64,000 nt of DNA from Callorhinus ursinus (lineage: Eukaryota; Chordata; Mammalia; Carnivora; Otariidae). The notes below the pieces were generated by a model. That model was not told where the DNA came from and searched no databases. It saw only the letters and a program-made list of their open reading frames with translations. Each line of letters starts with the position of its first letter. The first letter of the stretch is position 1. This document shows, piece by piece, positions 12,755-24,515 of this stretch. The translations under genes were made by a program, and so were the position numbers. The stretch covers positions 10,312,423 to 10,376,422 of the forward strand of contig NW_020312902.1 of NCBI RefSeq assembly GCF_003265705.1, given 5' to 3'.

Positions 12755-13050
12755 TGACATGTCAACCTAATATCCCTACTTACATTTCAAGATTCAGATA
12801 GCACATATAAAGGATATCATTTGTACTGGCCCTCCCCTTCCACTCCCATTTTTCCTCCTAAACTGTAATATCCTGATTAAACTGGCATGTCATTTTCATT
12901 GCTCTTAATGTATAAAAGGTAATTATTATTTTCTTATATTCAACTCCGCTATGAAGATTATAAACACCTTGAAAGTAAGAACTATGGCTACTTCAGGTCT
13001 GACTCACTTGTCCCAGCATCTAATCCACTATTCATATTCAGTAAATACAA
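12755..13050 (+). mobile_element. probable L2 LINE 3' relic
   Basis: Diverged sequence with L2 3'-end order: a 'CTCCC...TTCC' region followed by 'ATGAAGATTATAAACACCTTGAAAG', 'GAACTATGGCTAC', 'TTGTCCCAGCATCTAAT' and 'CAGTAAATAC'. The stretch 12340-12535 on the other side of the MIR ('CTGCTTGAAATTCTTCAGTGCC', 'CATGATCTGGTCC') may be the upstream part of the same element. Confidence 0.55.
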
Positions 13051-13055
13051 GCTTC

Positions 13056-13462
13056 CCAAATAGAGTTTGGGAAAGACAAAGCACAGTTTTTCAGGGATGA
13101 GTGTGGGTCTCCCTAGATGTAGAAGCTGCTAAGAGATTGACATTACTAGGATTGGTAGTAGTTAATTACTCAACCAGCTTTCAGATCAATGGTTGAAATG
13201 AATAATCTACTAGCACTGCTCTGATTAAAATGGACAACCTGTAACTCAGACATCTTACCAGAGTCCTGGATCTAAACAGCTGTGATGCAGCCAGCCTTCA
13301 GTCATACTAGAGACAGCTAATTTTATTCAGGTTATTTAGATTCTGAACTGAATCTTCATCAGAATCCTAATTGGGTAGAAAAAGTGCTAATTATGAATAT
13401 TCTATGGTATATCTTACCCCCAAGAAGTCAACATTTGAGCAAATATGAGCCTGCTCTCATCA
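13056..13462. other. non-coding stretch, nothing recognised
   Basis: Ordinary AT-rich sequence between an L2 relic and the SINE/L1 compound insertion. Confidence 0.5.
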
Positions 13463-13478
13463 AAATCAGAATGGAAAT
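13463..13478 (+). repeat. left target-site duplication of the SINE
   Basis: 'AAATCAGAATGGAAAT' here is repeated exactly at 19631-19646, on the far side of the L1. It is the target duplication of the SINE at 13480-13664, later split by the L1. Confidence 0.9.
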
Positions 13479-13479
13479 T

Positions 13480-13664
13480 GGGGCACATGGGTGGTTCAGT
13501 TGTTTGGGCATCTGACTCTTGATTTCAGCTCAGGTCCTGAGATCAAGCCCTGCATCAGGCTCCATGCTGGGCATGGTACCTACTTAAGATTCTCTCTCTT
13601 CCTCTCCCTCTGCCCCTTGCTCCCACTTGCATGCATGCTCTCTCTCTCAAAAAAAAAAAAAAAA
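13480..13664 (+). mobile_element. SINEC (older type), host of the lineage B L1
   Basis: Head 'GGGGCACATGGGTGGTTCAGTT', then 'CTCTTGATTTCAGCTCAGGTC', CT-rich body and a 16-base A tail at 13649-13664. It is more diverged than most SINEs in this window and belongs to the 'CTCTTGATTTCAG' type shared with 38014-38238. The L1 that follows begins right after the A tail plus four bases. Confidence 0.93.
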
Positions 13665-13668
13665 TCAG

Positions 13669-14561
13669 GGGAAAAGATGGCAGAGGAAGAGGGGACCCTA
13701 TTCCAACTAGTCCCCAGAATTGAGTGGATATCTACCAGACCACTCTGAATACCCACAGAATCAGCCTGAGATGTAAGAAGATAGATCTTGATCTCTACAA
13801 ACAGAATATCACAGGTGGCTGGTGGAGGTACTAAGAGGGGAGGTACTAAGAGGGGAGCCGTGATTCCATGGGCAAATATCAGAGGAGGAAGATAAACAGA
13901 AGGGGAAAGGAGCCCAGCCGTGGGGATCCTACACTGCCAGTGAGCGATAGCCTCCCATGCTGGGGACTAGGCACAGACTCACAGGCCGGTAGCAGTGGGG
14001 AAAGGACTTTAGGGCAGCCCCCCTGACAGAAACCAGAGTGGTGGGAGCTGCACATGTGAACTGGGGGCGGCTGGCTGTTTTAGAAGCACAAAGGGCAGAG
14101 ACGTACTCCGACCTGGAGGCGAGGACTGGGAGCACTGTGGAGGGGCGCATAACCCAGGACACTGCAGTTTATAGCAGCACGGACAGAAACAGAGATAGTG
14201 TGGCCTGGACAGCTCACTGAAGAACAGAATGCGATCTCTCTGCTCTGAGGCAGAGAGTTGGAAATGGTCTCTTCTGCTCTGACTCTAGGAAGAGATGCGG
14301 AAAGCCACCAGGAAAAGCCACCAGAGAACAAAAGCCCGCCAAAACCGGTTTTCACTGAGTCCATCACTTATCCCTGGGGGCCGGGCAACTCTGACCAAAC
14401 AGGGTTGCCTGAGTAACAGCGCAGCAGGCCTCTCCCCCAGAAGAGAGGTTGGGAAAACAAGAGGCCAGCAATCCTAAGGACCCTATAAAACAAGTGCATC
14501 TTGCTTGGGTTGTGGTCAATAATTTGGACTCTATACATTCTCTCAACCACCCCTCAACAGA
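13669..14561 (+). promoter_or_regulatory. L1 lineage B 5' UTR (internal promoter region)
   Basis: GC-richer than its surroundings. L1 5' UTRs contain the internal pol II promoter. The opening 'AAGATGGCAG' resembles the YY1-type site found at the start of many L1s. Two perfect 15-bp copies of 'AGGTACTAAGAGGGG' lie in tandem at 13826-13855. Promoter activity is inferred from position only. Confidence 0.6.
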
Positions 14562-15453
14562 ATGACTGAGAGGAGGAACCCCCAAAATAGGAAAGACTCA
14601 GAGATTATGACTTATGCTGCAGATTTACAAATGGATTCAGATATAACCAAGATGTCGGAGATGGAATTCAGGCTAGCAGTTGTAAAGACAACAGCTAGAA
14701 TGGAGAAATCAATTAATGGCAACATAGAGTCTCTAAGGGAAGAAATGAAAGCTGAATTTGCAGAACTTAAAAATGCTATCAATGAGATCCAATTTAATCT
14801 AGATAATCTAACAGCAAGGGTAAGTGAGGCAGAAGAATGAATTAGTGACCTGGAAGACAATTTAATAGATAAAAAGGGAAAAAAGGAGGCCAGGGGAAAA
14901 CAACTCAGAATCCATGAAAATAGAATCAGAGAAATAAGTGACACCATGAAACGTTCCAATGTCAGAATTATTGGAATCCCAGAGTGGGGTGGAGAGAGAG
15001 AGAGAGAGGACTAGAAGATATATGTGAGCAAATTGTAGCTGAGAACTTCCCTAATCTGGGGAATGAAACATTCATGTCCTAGATGCAGAGAGGACCCCTC
15101 CCAAGATCAAGGAAAACAGGCCAACACCCCAGCATGTAATAGTAAAACTCGCAACTCTTAGAACCAAGGAAACCATCTTAAGGGCAGTTAGGGGGAAGAG
15201 ATTCCTTACGTACAGAAGGAGGAACATCAGAGTAATGTCAGACCTATCCACAGAGACCTGGCAAGCCAGAAAGGGCTGTCAAGACATATTCAGGGTAATT
15301 AATGAGAAGAACATGCAGCCAAGAATACCTTATCCAGCAAGGCTGTCATTTAGAATGGATGGAGAGAGGCAGAGCTTCCAAGACTGGAAGAATCTGAAAG
15401 AATATGTGACCACTAAGCTGGCCCTGCAAGAAATATTAAGGGCGATTCTATAA
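14562..15453 (+). pseudogene. L1 lineage B ORF1 remnant
   Basis: The start ATG gives MTERRNPQNRKDSE... and leads into a coiled-coil stretch of about residues 25-92 rich in E, K, L and I. The frame is broken by a TGA at 14838-14840, where related copies have an arginine codon (a CGA to TGA change would explain it). A second break is in the (GA)n run near 14990-15008. The C-terminal part is open again from 15235 (SDLSTETWQARKG...) to the TAA at 15451-15453. It would encode the L1 RNA-binding chaperone if intact. Confidence 0.9.
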
Positions 15454-15532
15454 AAGGAGAAAGACCCCCAAGAGTGATATACAATAGAAATTTACAGGGG
15501 CAATCTATAAAAACAAGGTCTTCAGAGGCAAC

Positions 15533-18500
15533 ATGATGACAATAAATTCATATCTTTCAATAATCACTCTCAACGTGAACAGCCTAAATGCTCTCATAAA
15601 ACAGCACAGGGTTGCAGATTGGATAAAAAGACAGGACCCATCCATATGCTGTCTACAAGAGACTCATTTTGAACCTAAAGGTACATCCAGACTGAAAGTG
15701 AAGGGTTGGAGATCCATCTCCCATGCCAGCGGAACTCAAAACAAAGCTGGGGTAGCAATTCTTATATCAGACAAATTAGATTTTAAATTAAAGACTGTAG
15801 TTAGAGACACAGAAGGATACTATATCATTCTTAAAGGGTCTATCCAACAAGAAGATCTAACGATTTTAAATATCTATGCCCCCAACATGGGAGCAGCCAT
15901 CTACATAAACCAACTGTTAACCAAAATAAAGAGTCATACTGATAACAATATGTTAATTGTAGGAGACCTCAATACTCCACTCTCAGCAATAGACAGATCA
16001 TCTAAGCAGAAAATCAACAAAGAAATAGAGCTTTGAATGACACAGTGGACCGGATGGCCCTTATAGATATATACAGAACATTCCACCCTAAAACAACAGA
16101 ATACACATTCTTCTTGAGCACACATGGAACATTCTCCAGAATAGACCACATACTGGGTCACTAATAAGGTCTCAACTGATACCAAAAGACTGAGGTTATT
16201 CCCTGCATATTCTCAGACCATAATGCTTTAAAACTGGAATTCAATCACAAGAAAATATTTGGCAGAAATTCAAACACTTGGAAGCTAAAGACCACTTTGC
16301 TCAAGAATGTTTGGGTCAACCAGGAAATCAAAGAAGAACTTAAACAATTCATGGAAACCAATAAGAATGAAAACACATCAGTCCAAAACCTATGGGATAC
16401 TGCAAAGGCCGTCCTAAGGGGGAAATACATAGCCATCCAAGCCTCACTCAAAAAAATAGAAAAATCCCAAATTCACCAACTAACTCTACACCTTAAATAA
16501 CTAGAGAAAAAGCAACAAACGATGCCTAAGCCACGCATTAGAAGAGAAATAATTAAGATTAGAGATAAATGAATTAGAAACCAGAAACACAGTAGATCAG
16601 ATCAACTAAACTAGAAGCTGGTTCTTTAAAAGAATTAATAAGATTGATAAACCACTGGCTAGACTTATCCAGAAGAAAAGAGAAAGGACCCAAATTAATA
16701 AAATTATGAATGAAAGGGAGAGATCATGACTAACACCAAGGAAATAGAAACAATTATTAGAAATTATTATCAACAACATTATGCCAATAAACTGAGCAAT
16801 CTGAATGAAATGGATGCCTTCCTGGAAACCTATAAACTGCCAAGACTGAAACAGGAAGAAATTGACAATCCGAATAGGCCAATAACCAGTAACGAGATTG
16901 AAGCAGTGATCAAAAAGCTCCCCAAAAACAAGAGTCCAGGGCCTGATGGATTCCCTAGGGAATTCTACCAAACAATCAAAGAAAAAATAATACCTATTGT
17001 CCTGAAGCTGTTTCAAAAAATAGAAACAGAAGGAAAGCTTTCAGGCTCATTCTATGAGGCCAGCATTACCTTAATTCCAAAACCAGGCAAAGACCCCATC
17101 AAAAAAGAGAATTTCAGACCAATATTCCTGATAAATATGGATTCCAAAATCCTCAACAAAATCCTAGCTAATAGGATCCAACAATACATTAAAAGGATCA
17201 TCCACCATGACCAAGTGGGATTCATCCCCGGGATGCAAGGGTGATTCAACATTCACTAATCAATCAATACGATAGAACACATTAAAAAGAGGAGGGAGAA
17301 AAACCATACGGTCCTCTCAATTGATGCAGAAAAAGCATTTGACAAAATACAGCCTCCTTCCCTGTTTAAAATTCTTCAGAGTATAGGGATAGAGGCAATA
17401 TTCCTCAAGTTCATAAAATTCATCTATGAAAAACCCACAGCTAATATTATCCTCAAAGGGAAAAAGCTGAGAGCCTTTCCCTTAAGATCAGGAACACATC
17501 AAGGATGCCCACTCTCACCACTGTTGTTCAACATGGTACTAGAAGTCCTAGGAACAGCAATCAGACAACAAAAAGAAATAAAGGTATTCACATTTGCAAA
17601 GAAGAAGCCAAACTCCCTCTTTTCACAGATGACATGATACTTTATGTGGAAAACCCAAAAGACTCCACCCCCAAATTACTAGAACTCATACAGCAATTCA
17701 GTAATGTGGCAGGATACAAAATCAATGCACAGAAATCAGTTGCTTTCATATACAATAACAATGCAACTGTAGAAAGAGAAATTAGAGAAATGATTCCATT
17801 TATAATAGCACCAAAAACCATAAGATACCTCGGAATAAACCTAACCAAAGAGGTAAAGGATCTATACTCTAGGAACTACAGAACACTCATGAAAGAAATT
17901 GAAGAAGACAGAAGATGGAAAAACATTCCATTTTAATGGATCGGAAGAATAAACATTGTTAAAATGTCTATGCTACCCAGAGCAATCTATACGTTCAATG
18001 CTATCCCAATCAAAATTCCAATGACATTTTTCAAAGTGCTGGAACGAACAATCCTAAAATTTGTATGGAATCAGAAAAGACCCCAAATCGCCAAGGAAAT
18101 GTTGAAAAAGAAAAACAAAGTTGGGGGTATCATGTTGCCCGATTTCAAGCTATATTACAAAGCAGTGATCACCAAGACAGCATGGTACTGGCACAAAAAC
18201 AGACATATAGACCAATGGAACAGAATAGAGAGCCCAGATATGGAACCTCAACTCTATGGTCAAACAATCTTGACAAAGCAGGAAAAAATATGCAATGGAA
18301 AAAAGACAGTCTCTTCAATAAATGGTGCTGGGAAAATTGGACAGTCACATTCAGAAGAATGAAACTCGACCATTCTCTAACACCATACACAAAGATAAAC
18401 TCAAAATGGATGAAAGACCTCAATGTGAGACAGGAATCCATCAAAATCCTAGAGGAGAACACAGGCAATAACCTCTTTGATATCGGCCACAGCAACTTCT

Positions 18501-19348
18501 TTCAAGGTACATCTCCAACAGCTAGTGAAACAAAGCAAAAATGAACTTTTGGGACTTCATCAAGACAAAAAGCTTCTACACAGCAAAGGAAACAGTCAAC
18601 AAAACAAAGAGGCAACCCACACAATGGGAGAAGATATTTACAAATGACACTACAGATAAAGGACTGGTATCCAAGATCTATAAAGAACTTCTCAAACTCA
18701 ACACCCAAAAAATAAATAATCAAGTCAAAAAATGGGCAGAAGACATGAACAGACACTTCTCTGAAGATGACATACAAATGGCTAACAGACACATGAAAAA
18801 AATGTTCATCATTATTAGCCACCAGGGAAATTCAAATCAAAACCACATTGAGATACCACCTTACACCAGTTAGAATGGCAAAAATGGACAGGGCAAGAAA
18901 CAACAAATGTTGGAGAGGTTGTAGAGAAAGGGGAACCCTCTTACACTGTTGGTGGGAATGCAAGTTGGTACAGGCATTTTGGAAAACATTGTGGAGATGC
19001 CTCAAAAAGTTAAAAATAGAGCTACCATACGATCCAGCAATTGCACTACTGGGTATTTACCCCAAAGACACAGATGGAGTGAAAAGAAGGGCTATATGCA
19101 CCCCAATGTTCATAGCAGCAATGTCCGCAATAGCCAAATTGTGGAAAGAGCTGAGATGCCCTTCAACAGATGAATGGATAAAGAAGATGTGGTCCATATA
19201 TACACTGGAATATTACTCAGCCATCAGAAAGGATGAATACCCAACTTTTGCATCAACATGGATGGAACTGGAGGAGATTATGCTAAGTGAAATAAGTCAA
19301 GCAGAGAAAGTCAATTATCATATGGTTTCACTTATTTGTGGAACATGA
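15533..19348 (+). pseudogene. L1 lineage B ORF2 remnant
   Basis: ORF2 has its start ATG at 15533. The endonuclease domain is open for 167 codons (to 16036) and keeps LNVNSLN, QETHF, VGDLNTPL and DRSSKQK motifs. Breaks include a shift near 16030, tandem stops near 16161-16167, TAA at 16498-16500, TGA at 17242-17244, a shift near 17580 and a stop at 17934-17936. Reverse-transcriptase signatures [14 protein letters not shown] and [18 protein letters not shown] lie in 16726-17244. The catalytic box reads FTDD rather than FADD near 17622-17633. The last 166 codons (18848-19348) are open and hold the Cys/His motif [18 protein letters not shown]. Confidence 0.93.
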
Positions 19349-19633
19349 GGAATAGCATGGAGGACAGTAGGAGAAGGAAGGGGAAAATGAGGGGGGGGGA
19401 TCGGAGGGGGAGATGAACCATGAGAGACGATGGACTCTGAGAAATAAACTGAGGGTTCTAGAGGGGACGGGGTGAGGGGATGGGTTAGTCCAGTGATGGG
19501 TATTAAGAAGGGCATGTACTGCATGGAGCACTGGGTGTTATACAAAAACAATGAATTGTGGATCACCACATCAAAAACTAATGATGTTTTGTATGGTGAC
19601 TAACATAACATAATACAATAAAATTTAAAAAAA
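19349..19633 (+). other. L1 lineage B 3' UTR and tail
   Basis: Contains a G-rich tract (19380-19410), 'AACTGAGGGTTCTAGAGGGG', 'GAGCACTGGGTGTTATA' and a terminal 'AATAAAATTT' that includes an AATAAA signal. It has only the second of the two 3' UTR modules seen in lineage A copies. Confidence 0.85.
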
Positions 19634-20112
19634 TCAGAATGGAAATATAATAGTCTCACTTCTGTTGGGGCTATTATCTTAACTACCTTTTCAAAGTGAC
19701 CCTAAACCAGGCCTCACCAGTTTTTCAACATTGTCTTTTGTGAATGATCACTACTGCCGGAGTTAAGAAGATGACATTGAAACTTATGATAGTTAAATTT
19801 TATGTGTCAACTTGGCTAAGCTATAGTTCCCAGTTATTTCACCAAACACTAACTTAGGTGTGGCTGTGAAGATATTTTGTAGATGTGAGTAACATCTACA
19901 ATCATTAATTGTAAGTAAAGGATTACTTTTAATACTGTGAGTGGGCCAGATCCAAACTGAAAGGCCTCAACAATGACCAAAAAAAATCATTTTCCAGAAG
20001 AAGTAATTCTGCATCAACACTGCAATATTAGCTCTTTTCCTCAGCCTGCAAGTCTGCCCTACAGACTTTGGACTTGTCAGCCTCCAAAATTACATAAGCC
20101 ATTTTCTTCAAA

Positions 20113-20138
20113 TTCTCTCTCTCTCTCTCTCTCTCTCT
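20113..20138 (+). repeat. (CT)n microsatellite
   Basis: Uninterrupted CT dinucleotides inside the old repeat. Confidence 0.9.
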
Positions 20139-20171
20139 GTATGTCTTTAAATATGTATCCTACTATGTGAT

Positions 20172-20191
20172 TAGATGGATAGATAGATGAT

Positions 20192-20234
<43 letters not shown>

Positions 20235-20264
20235 GATAGAGAGAGAGATAGATAGATGATAGAT

Positions 20265-20351
<87 letters not shown>
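20172..20351 (+). repeat. (GATA)n microsatellite, 180 bp
   Basis: Mostly TAGA/GATA units with occasional GATGATA and GAGAGA interruptions. On the minus strand it yields long open frames of repeated Ser-Ile-Tyr-Leu, which are an artefact of the array. Likely highly polymorphic in length. Confidence 0.97.
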
Positions 20352-20352
<1 letters not shown>

Positions 20353-20410
20353 GGGATGTAAATACATATGTCTATATATATCCTACTGTTTCTGTTTCTT
20401 TGGATAAACT

Positions 20411-22285
20411 TGTTCATGAATCAGAGAATGTACCAAGGGGCTGAATTTTTAAAGTATGGTTAACTTCCAATCTGTCCAAGAGGATTTATCAACCTTTACA
20501 GGCTCATTTTCAGAAAACTTGCTTTTGCATACAGACAACTTCACATTCAGTCTCTGATGGCTCAGTACCCCCTGGCAGAAACAGGTACAATTATTTGAAG
20601 ACACAAACTTGATAGACCCAGCATGTGTGCATGGTAATTTTTAGAGCAGTTTTGGCTCTAAAATCTTAGTTCTATATCCTTCATCATCTTGTTCACCCTC
20701 CTTAAACCCTTCCATGAACTATCTTCTTTCCAACTTAGTCTTAATTCCTAAGGACATAGGTAATATATAATCCTCAACTCTTGCAAAAAGGCATTGGATC
20801 CTTTCTACTTCTGTAAATGGATAATTTTACTACTCGATATGTAATAGTATATTACCACAAGCAGCATATTTTTGATGGCCCTTTATACTAAAAAGTAATA
20901 GTATAAATGAGATACCTAAGTAAGAAATCAAAATGTTTCTACTCTATCCTTTATGTGTGCACAAATCAGATAGCTTATTGTATGTGGGTAATAATACACC
21001 ATTTTATTATAAATAAGAAATGCTTTTAGAAAAGAAAAGATGTTATGAGGAAATCTCAATAACTTCTTATTACCTTACTGTTTTACATTTAGGTTTATGT
21101 TTGATGACTTTTTGTGTAATGATTTATTATACTGTACTATCTTATGCTTATATCATTGAAGCAATTTTATAAAGATTGAGAATCAATTGGATTTAAAGAA
21201 AATTTGAATGAAAGTTTAACTTTCTATTTAAATAAAAATATTACCATGCAGAGATAAGAAGGAAAAACACACATACATGATAGTTCTTCCTCAACTATGT
21301 TTATAGAAGACTAGTAATTTTCTGAAACATGTCTTTCTTTTTACTGCACCTTGTTTATAGCATCTAAAACACTTAGATTTATTCCTTCTCTGTCCCTGCA
21401 ATACGACTGGTGATAATTTCTTAGATGCTTTTCTGCACTTGCACTTACATATTCCTTCCCAATTTTTGGACAAATATAGCTAAATGACTCATTGCTCTTA
21501 AAGAGAGAGAGAGAGAGAATGGAACTAAAAGAACACTTAATGTGTCAATAATTAAGTCATTATCTCTCATTTATAAGTACACAAGCCTCTACTCTGAAAA
21601 TTGTGATTGTATGAAGAATGGATCTAGGGATTGGAACATAAAGATAAGATTCTGAAATGATTTGGTAATGGCCTTGGCTGTGACCACAGCGTTGAACTTT
21701 TTTCCAACAAGAAATTGATACTAAAAATCCAAATAATGCAACAGACTAGTGAATTATTAAGTCATCACCACTTTTGATTAATTGTGATGAAGTGCCTACC
21801 TAAATAAGGAGAAAAAAGTTTGTGCTGAACATGACAATTAAACATGTGTGTGTATGTGTGAATGTATGCGGGTGTGTGTGTATGTGTGTAGATGTATAAT
21901 ATATGTGTCTTGTATGCTACGCTCTTGACAGAAATAAAGTGACAATCTCAGGTCTTAAAATTTCAGCTTAAGTTGCATTAAAAAGGAAAAAAAGATAGGA
22001 CAATGGGTATGCCAACATAGAGTATTCCCATCTCTTTCAGATCCTCCCTCTTACATTAAAAAGCTCTGGAAATTGCACAACAACAACCATAGAAGTCTCT
22101 GAAAGATAGGAAACAGAAGCCATACTGCCTAGGAAACTCAGGACATGAGGAATAACATGGTGGTGAGTTCTTGGGTTTTCCTTATTGCCTCCTAAATATC
22201 AAGACAGAGCATCACAAGCCTTCAACTGAGAACTGCCAAATGGCCCAGACAAAATCTCCAAGGAAAGTCTTCTCATATTGAAAAA
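20411..22285. other. non-coding stretch
   Basis: No gene or classifiable repeat seen. Low-complexity patches are (GA)n near 21502-21516 and a TG-rich run at 21845-21893. Confidence 0.55.
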
Positions 22286-22289
22286 GACA

Positions 22290-23612
22290 TAAATAAATGA
22301 AGAGGCATACTATGTTAATGAATTAGAAGACTGAACATAGTAAACATATTAATTATTGAAAGTGATCTCTAGGCTTAATTAGATTTCTACCAAAATCTCA
22401 GAATGTTTTAGTGGATATAGACAAGCTTTCTCTAAAGTTATATGGAAAGGCAGTGACCCTAGGATATTTAAAGCAATCTTAAAGTGGGGGAAATTACTCT
22501 ACCCAATATTAAAGTCTACTAGATAGTCACATAAGAACACATACAACTCAATAGCAAAAGAGTAAACAATCCACTTAAAAAAATGGACAAAGGACTTGAA
22601 TAGACATCTTCTAAAGAAGACATCCAAATAGCCAACATCATGAAAAGTACATGAAAGCCACATGAAAAGGTACATGAAAATGTGCTTAATATCACTCACT
22701 CATCATCAGGGAAATGTAAATCAAAACCACAATGAGATATTACCTCACACCTGTTAGGATGGCTATTATCAAAAGACAACAAGTATTAGAAAAGATGTGG
22801 ATAAACAGGAAGTCTGATGCACTGTTGATGGAATTGTAAACTTGTACAGCAACTGTAGGAAACAGTATGGAGGTTCCCCAAAAAGTTAAAAATAGAACTA
22901 GCATATGATCTAGCAATTCCTCTTTTACATAGATAAACTAAGAAAATTAAATGACTGTCTTCAAAAGATATCTTTACCCCCATGTTCACTACAGCATGAT
23001 TTAAAATAGCCAAGACATGGAAACAATATAACTGTCCATCAATGGATGAATGGATAAAGGAAATATAAATATTTCAGATATTACATATATGTAATATTTC
23101 ATATATGTAATACAATATTATTAAGCTATAAAAAAGAAGGAAATCATGACTTTTACAATAATATGGATGTATCTTTTGCGCATAATGCTAAGTAATGTAA
23201 ATCAGAGAAAGATGAATACTGTAAAAATCTCACTTATATGTAGAATCTAAAAAGCTGAACTCACAGAAACAGAGAGTAGAAGGGTGGTTGTCAGGGGTGG
23301 GAAGTGGGGGAAATGGTGAAATGTTGGTCAAAGGGTACAAACTTCTAGCCATAAGATGAGTAATTTCTGGGGATTATAGTCACAGCATGGTGACTGTAAT
23401 TAACCATACTGTGTTATATACTTGAAAGGTGTTAAGAGAGTAAATCTTAAATGTTATCACCACACACACACACAAATGGTTATTATGTGAGGGGATGAAG
23501 GTTTTTACTAACCTTATTGTGGTAATCACTTCCCAATATATACCTGTATCAACTTGTCATATTTCATACCTTAAATTTACTTGGTATGTCAGTAATACCT
23601 CAAAAAGCTGGG
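22290..23612 (+). mobile_element. older L1 3' portion (L1PB/L1MA-like)
   Basis: Begins in ORF2 ('AGAGGCATACTATGTTAATGAATTAGAAGACTG', 'TTATATGGAAAGGCAGTGACC') and jumps to the C-terminal region ('AATGGACAAAGGACTTGAATAG'), so an internal stretch is deleted near 22500. It then runs through 'CAATGAGATATTACCTCACACC', 'CATCAATGGATGAATGGATAAAGG' and a long 3' UTR ending 'GTAATACCTCAAAAAGCTGGGG'. A (CA)n run at 23459-23475 lies inside the 3' UTR. The open frame 23495-23854 starts in this UTR and is not a gene. Confidence 0.88.
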
Positions 23613-23940
23613 GGGTCGGGGGGAAGAAAAGCAAAGAGTCTGGGCTTTGGCCCAGGGCAGAGCAAGGAAGTGAAGGATTCGTGAAAAATACAGACTCATA
23701 TCAGGTCAAGAACAAGGTAGAAGGAGCACAGATTATTTGGTGGCATTCAATATGTAGTTTTGAGTTCTGGGATCTACAGCCTGGATCCCCTAAAGGCACT
23801 TATGGTGTCAGACGCTATGTTGGCTGGATGCCACCTACAGAAGTGTATTTCTAAATTCTTATTGGAGACTTAAATCTGGAAGACCAAGAATAGAATAAAG
23901 TGATGTGGAAGACTTCAGCGTCAGAGCTGGAGACTCTTTC
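23613..23940. other. non-coding stretch
   Basis: No repeat or coding unit recognised. Confidence 0.45.
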
Positions 23941-23957
23941 TAAAATAGTCTAAGTTT

Positions 23958-24179
23958 TGGGGCGCTTGGGTGGGTCAGTTGTTAAGTGTCTGCCTTCAGT
24001 TCAGGTCATGATCCCAGGGTCCTGGGATCAAGCCCCACATTGAGCCCCCGTGTCTGGCTCCCTGCTCAGCAGGAGGCCTGCTTCTTCCTCTCCCACTCGC
24101 CCTGCTTATGTTCCCTCTCTTGCTGTCTCTCTCTCTCTCTCTCTCTGTCAAATAAATAAATAAAATCTTTAAAAATAAA
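23958..24179 (+). mobile_element. SINEC, young type, perfect 17-bp duplication
   Basis: Head 'GGGGCGCTTGGGTGGGTCAGT', 'GGTCATGATCCCAGGGTCCTGGGATC', an expanded (CT)n at 24123-24146 and a tail of AAATA units. Target duplication 'TAAAATAGTCTAAGTTT' at 23941-23957 and 24180-24196 is exact. It carries a small extra piece ('GAGCCCCCGTGTCTG') relative to its relatives. Confidence 0.96.
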
Positions 24180-24384
24180 TAAAATAGTCTAAGTTTCTTC
24201 CCAAGATGCTTGGGCCCTGGGCAGATTTTTTAAAGGCAGTCGATGTCAGCTGGATGCCCCAACCTTTTATCTTTAAAAGTACTTAGAAAAACATTTTGGC
24301 CAATAAACAATTACATGAATGTTTCTATTTTTGGATTAATGACTATATTTTGCGTTGTATATGGGTATATCTACACTGCTTTTA

Positions 24385-24515
24385 TTCTTCCTTCTAGACT
24401 ATAATTATGAGAAAGAAGGTATGGTTTATTCATCTCTAAATCTTTCCTCCTACCACTACTTCTACTTAATCTAGTGTCTTGAACATGGTAGGAACACAAT
24501 AAATAGTGCAAAATT
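24385..24515 (+). mobile_element. L2 LINE 3' relic
   Basis: 'CTTCTAGACTATAATTATGAG', 'AAGGTATGGTTTATTCATC', 'TAGTGTCTTGAACATGGTAGGAACACAATAAATAG' follow the L2 3'-end order. Confidence 0.6.

Larger units (their letters stand above)
13669..19633 (+). mobile_element. LINE-1, carnivore lineage B, structurally full length
   Basis: Starts with 'GGGAAAAGATGGCAGAGGAAG', a typical L1 5' end, and finishes in an A-rich tail at 19621-19633. It has a 5' UTR of about 890 bp, ORF1 (14562-15453), ORF2 (15533-19348) and a 3' UTR (19349-19633). Its ORFs and 3' UTR differ clearly from the lineage A copies. Its own target duplication appears to be (A)nTCAG: 'TCAG' at 13665-13668 and 19634-19637, each preceded by A's. 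Full length but inactive, because both ORFs contain stops and shifts. Confidence 0.95.
19785..20410 (+). mobile_element. old interspersed repeat of unsure class, with (GATA)n
   Basis: The order 'TGTGTCAACTTGGCTAAGC', 'GATGTGAGTAACATCTACAATCA', 'GTGGGCCAGATCCAA', 'TTTGGACTTGTCAGCC', (CT)n and '...TCCTACTGTTTCTGTTTCTTTGGA' is one I recognise as a recurrent mammalian medium-reiterated repeat, but I cannot assign the family with confidence. The (GATA)n array sits in its 3' part. Confidence 0.5.

Noticed and set aside
16606..17016. Antisense open frames over L1 ORF2, also at 2444, 42022 and 43806
   Set aside because: They are mirror frames of the AT-biased ORF2 codons and recur in each copy at the same place without independent support.
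20172..20351. Regular repeat array considered as CRISPR-like
   Set aside because: Pure tetranucleotide repeat with no spacers, in a mammalian genome.
20077..20417. Minus-strand open frames of repeated Ser-Ile-Tyr-Leu
   Set aside because: They arise only from the (GATA)n microsatellite; the unit length and composition explain them fully.
23495..23854. 119-codon open frame
   Set aside because: It begins within the 3' UTR of the old L1 at 22290-23612, so it is not a gene start.
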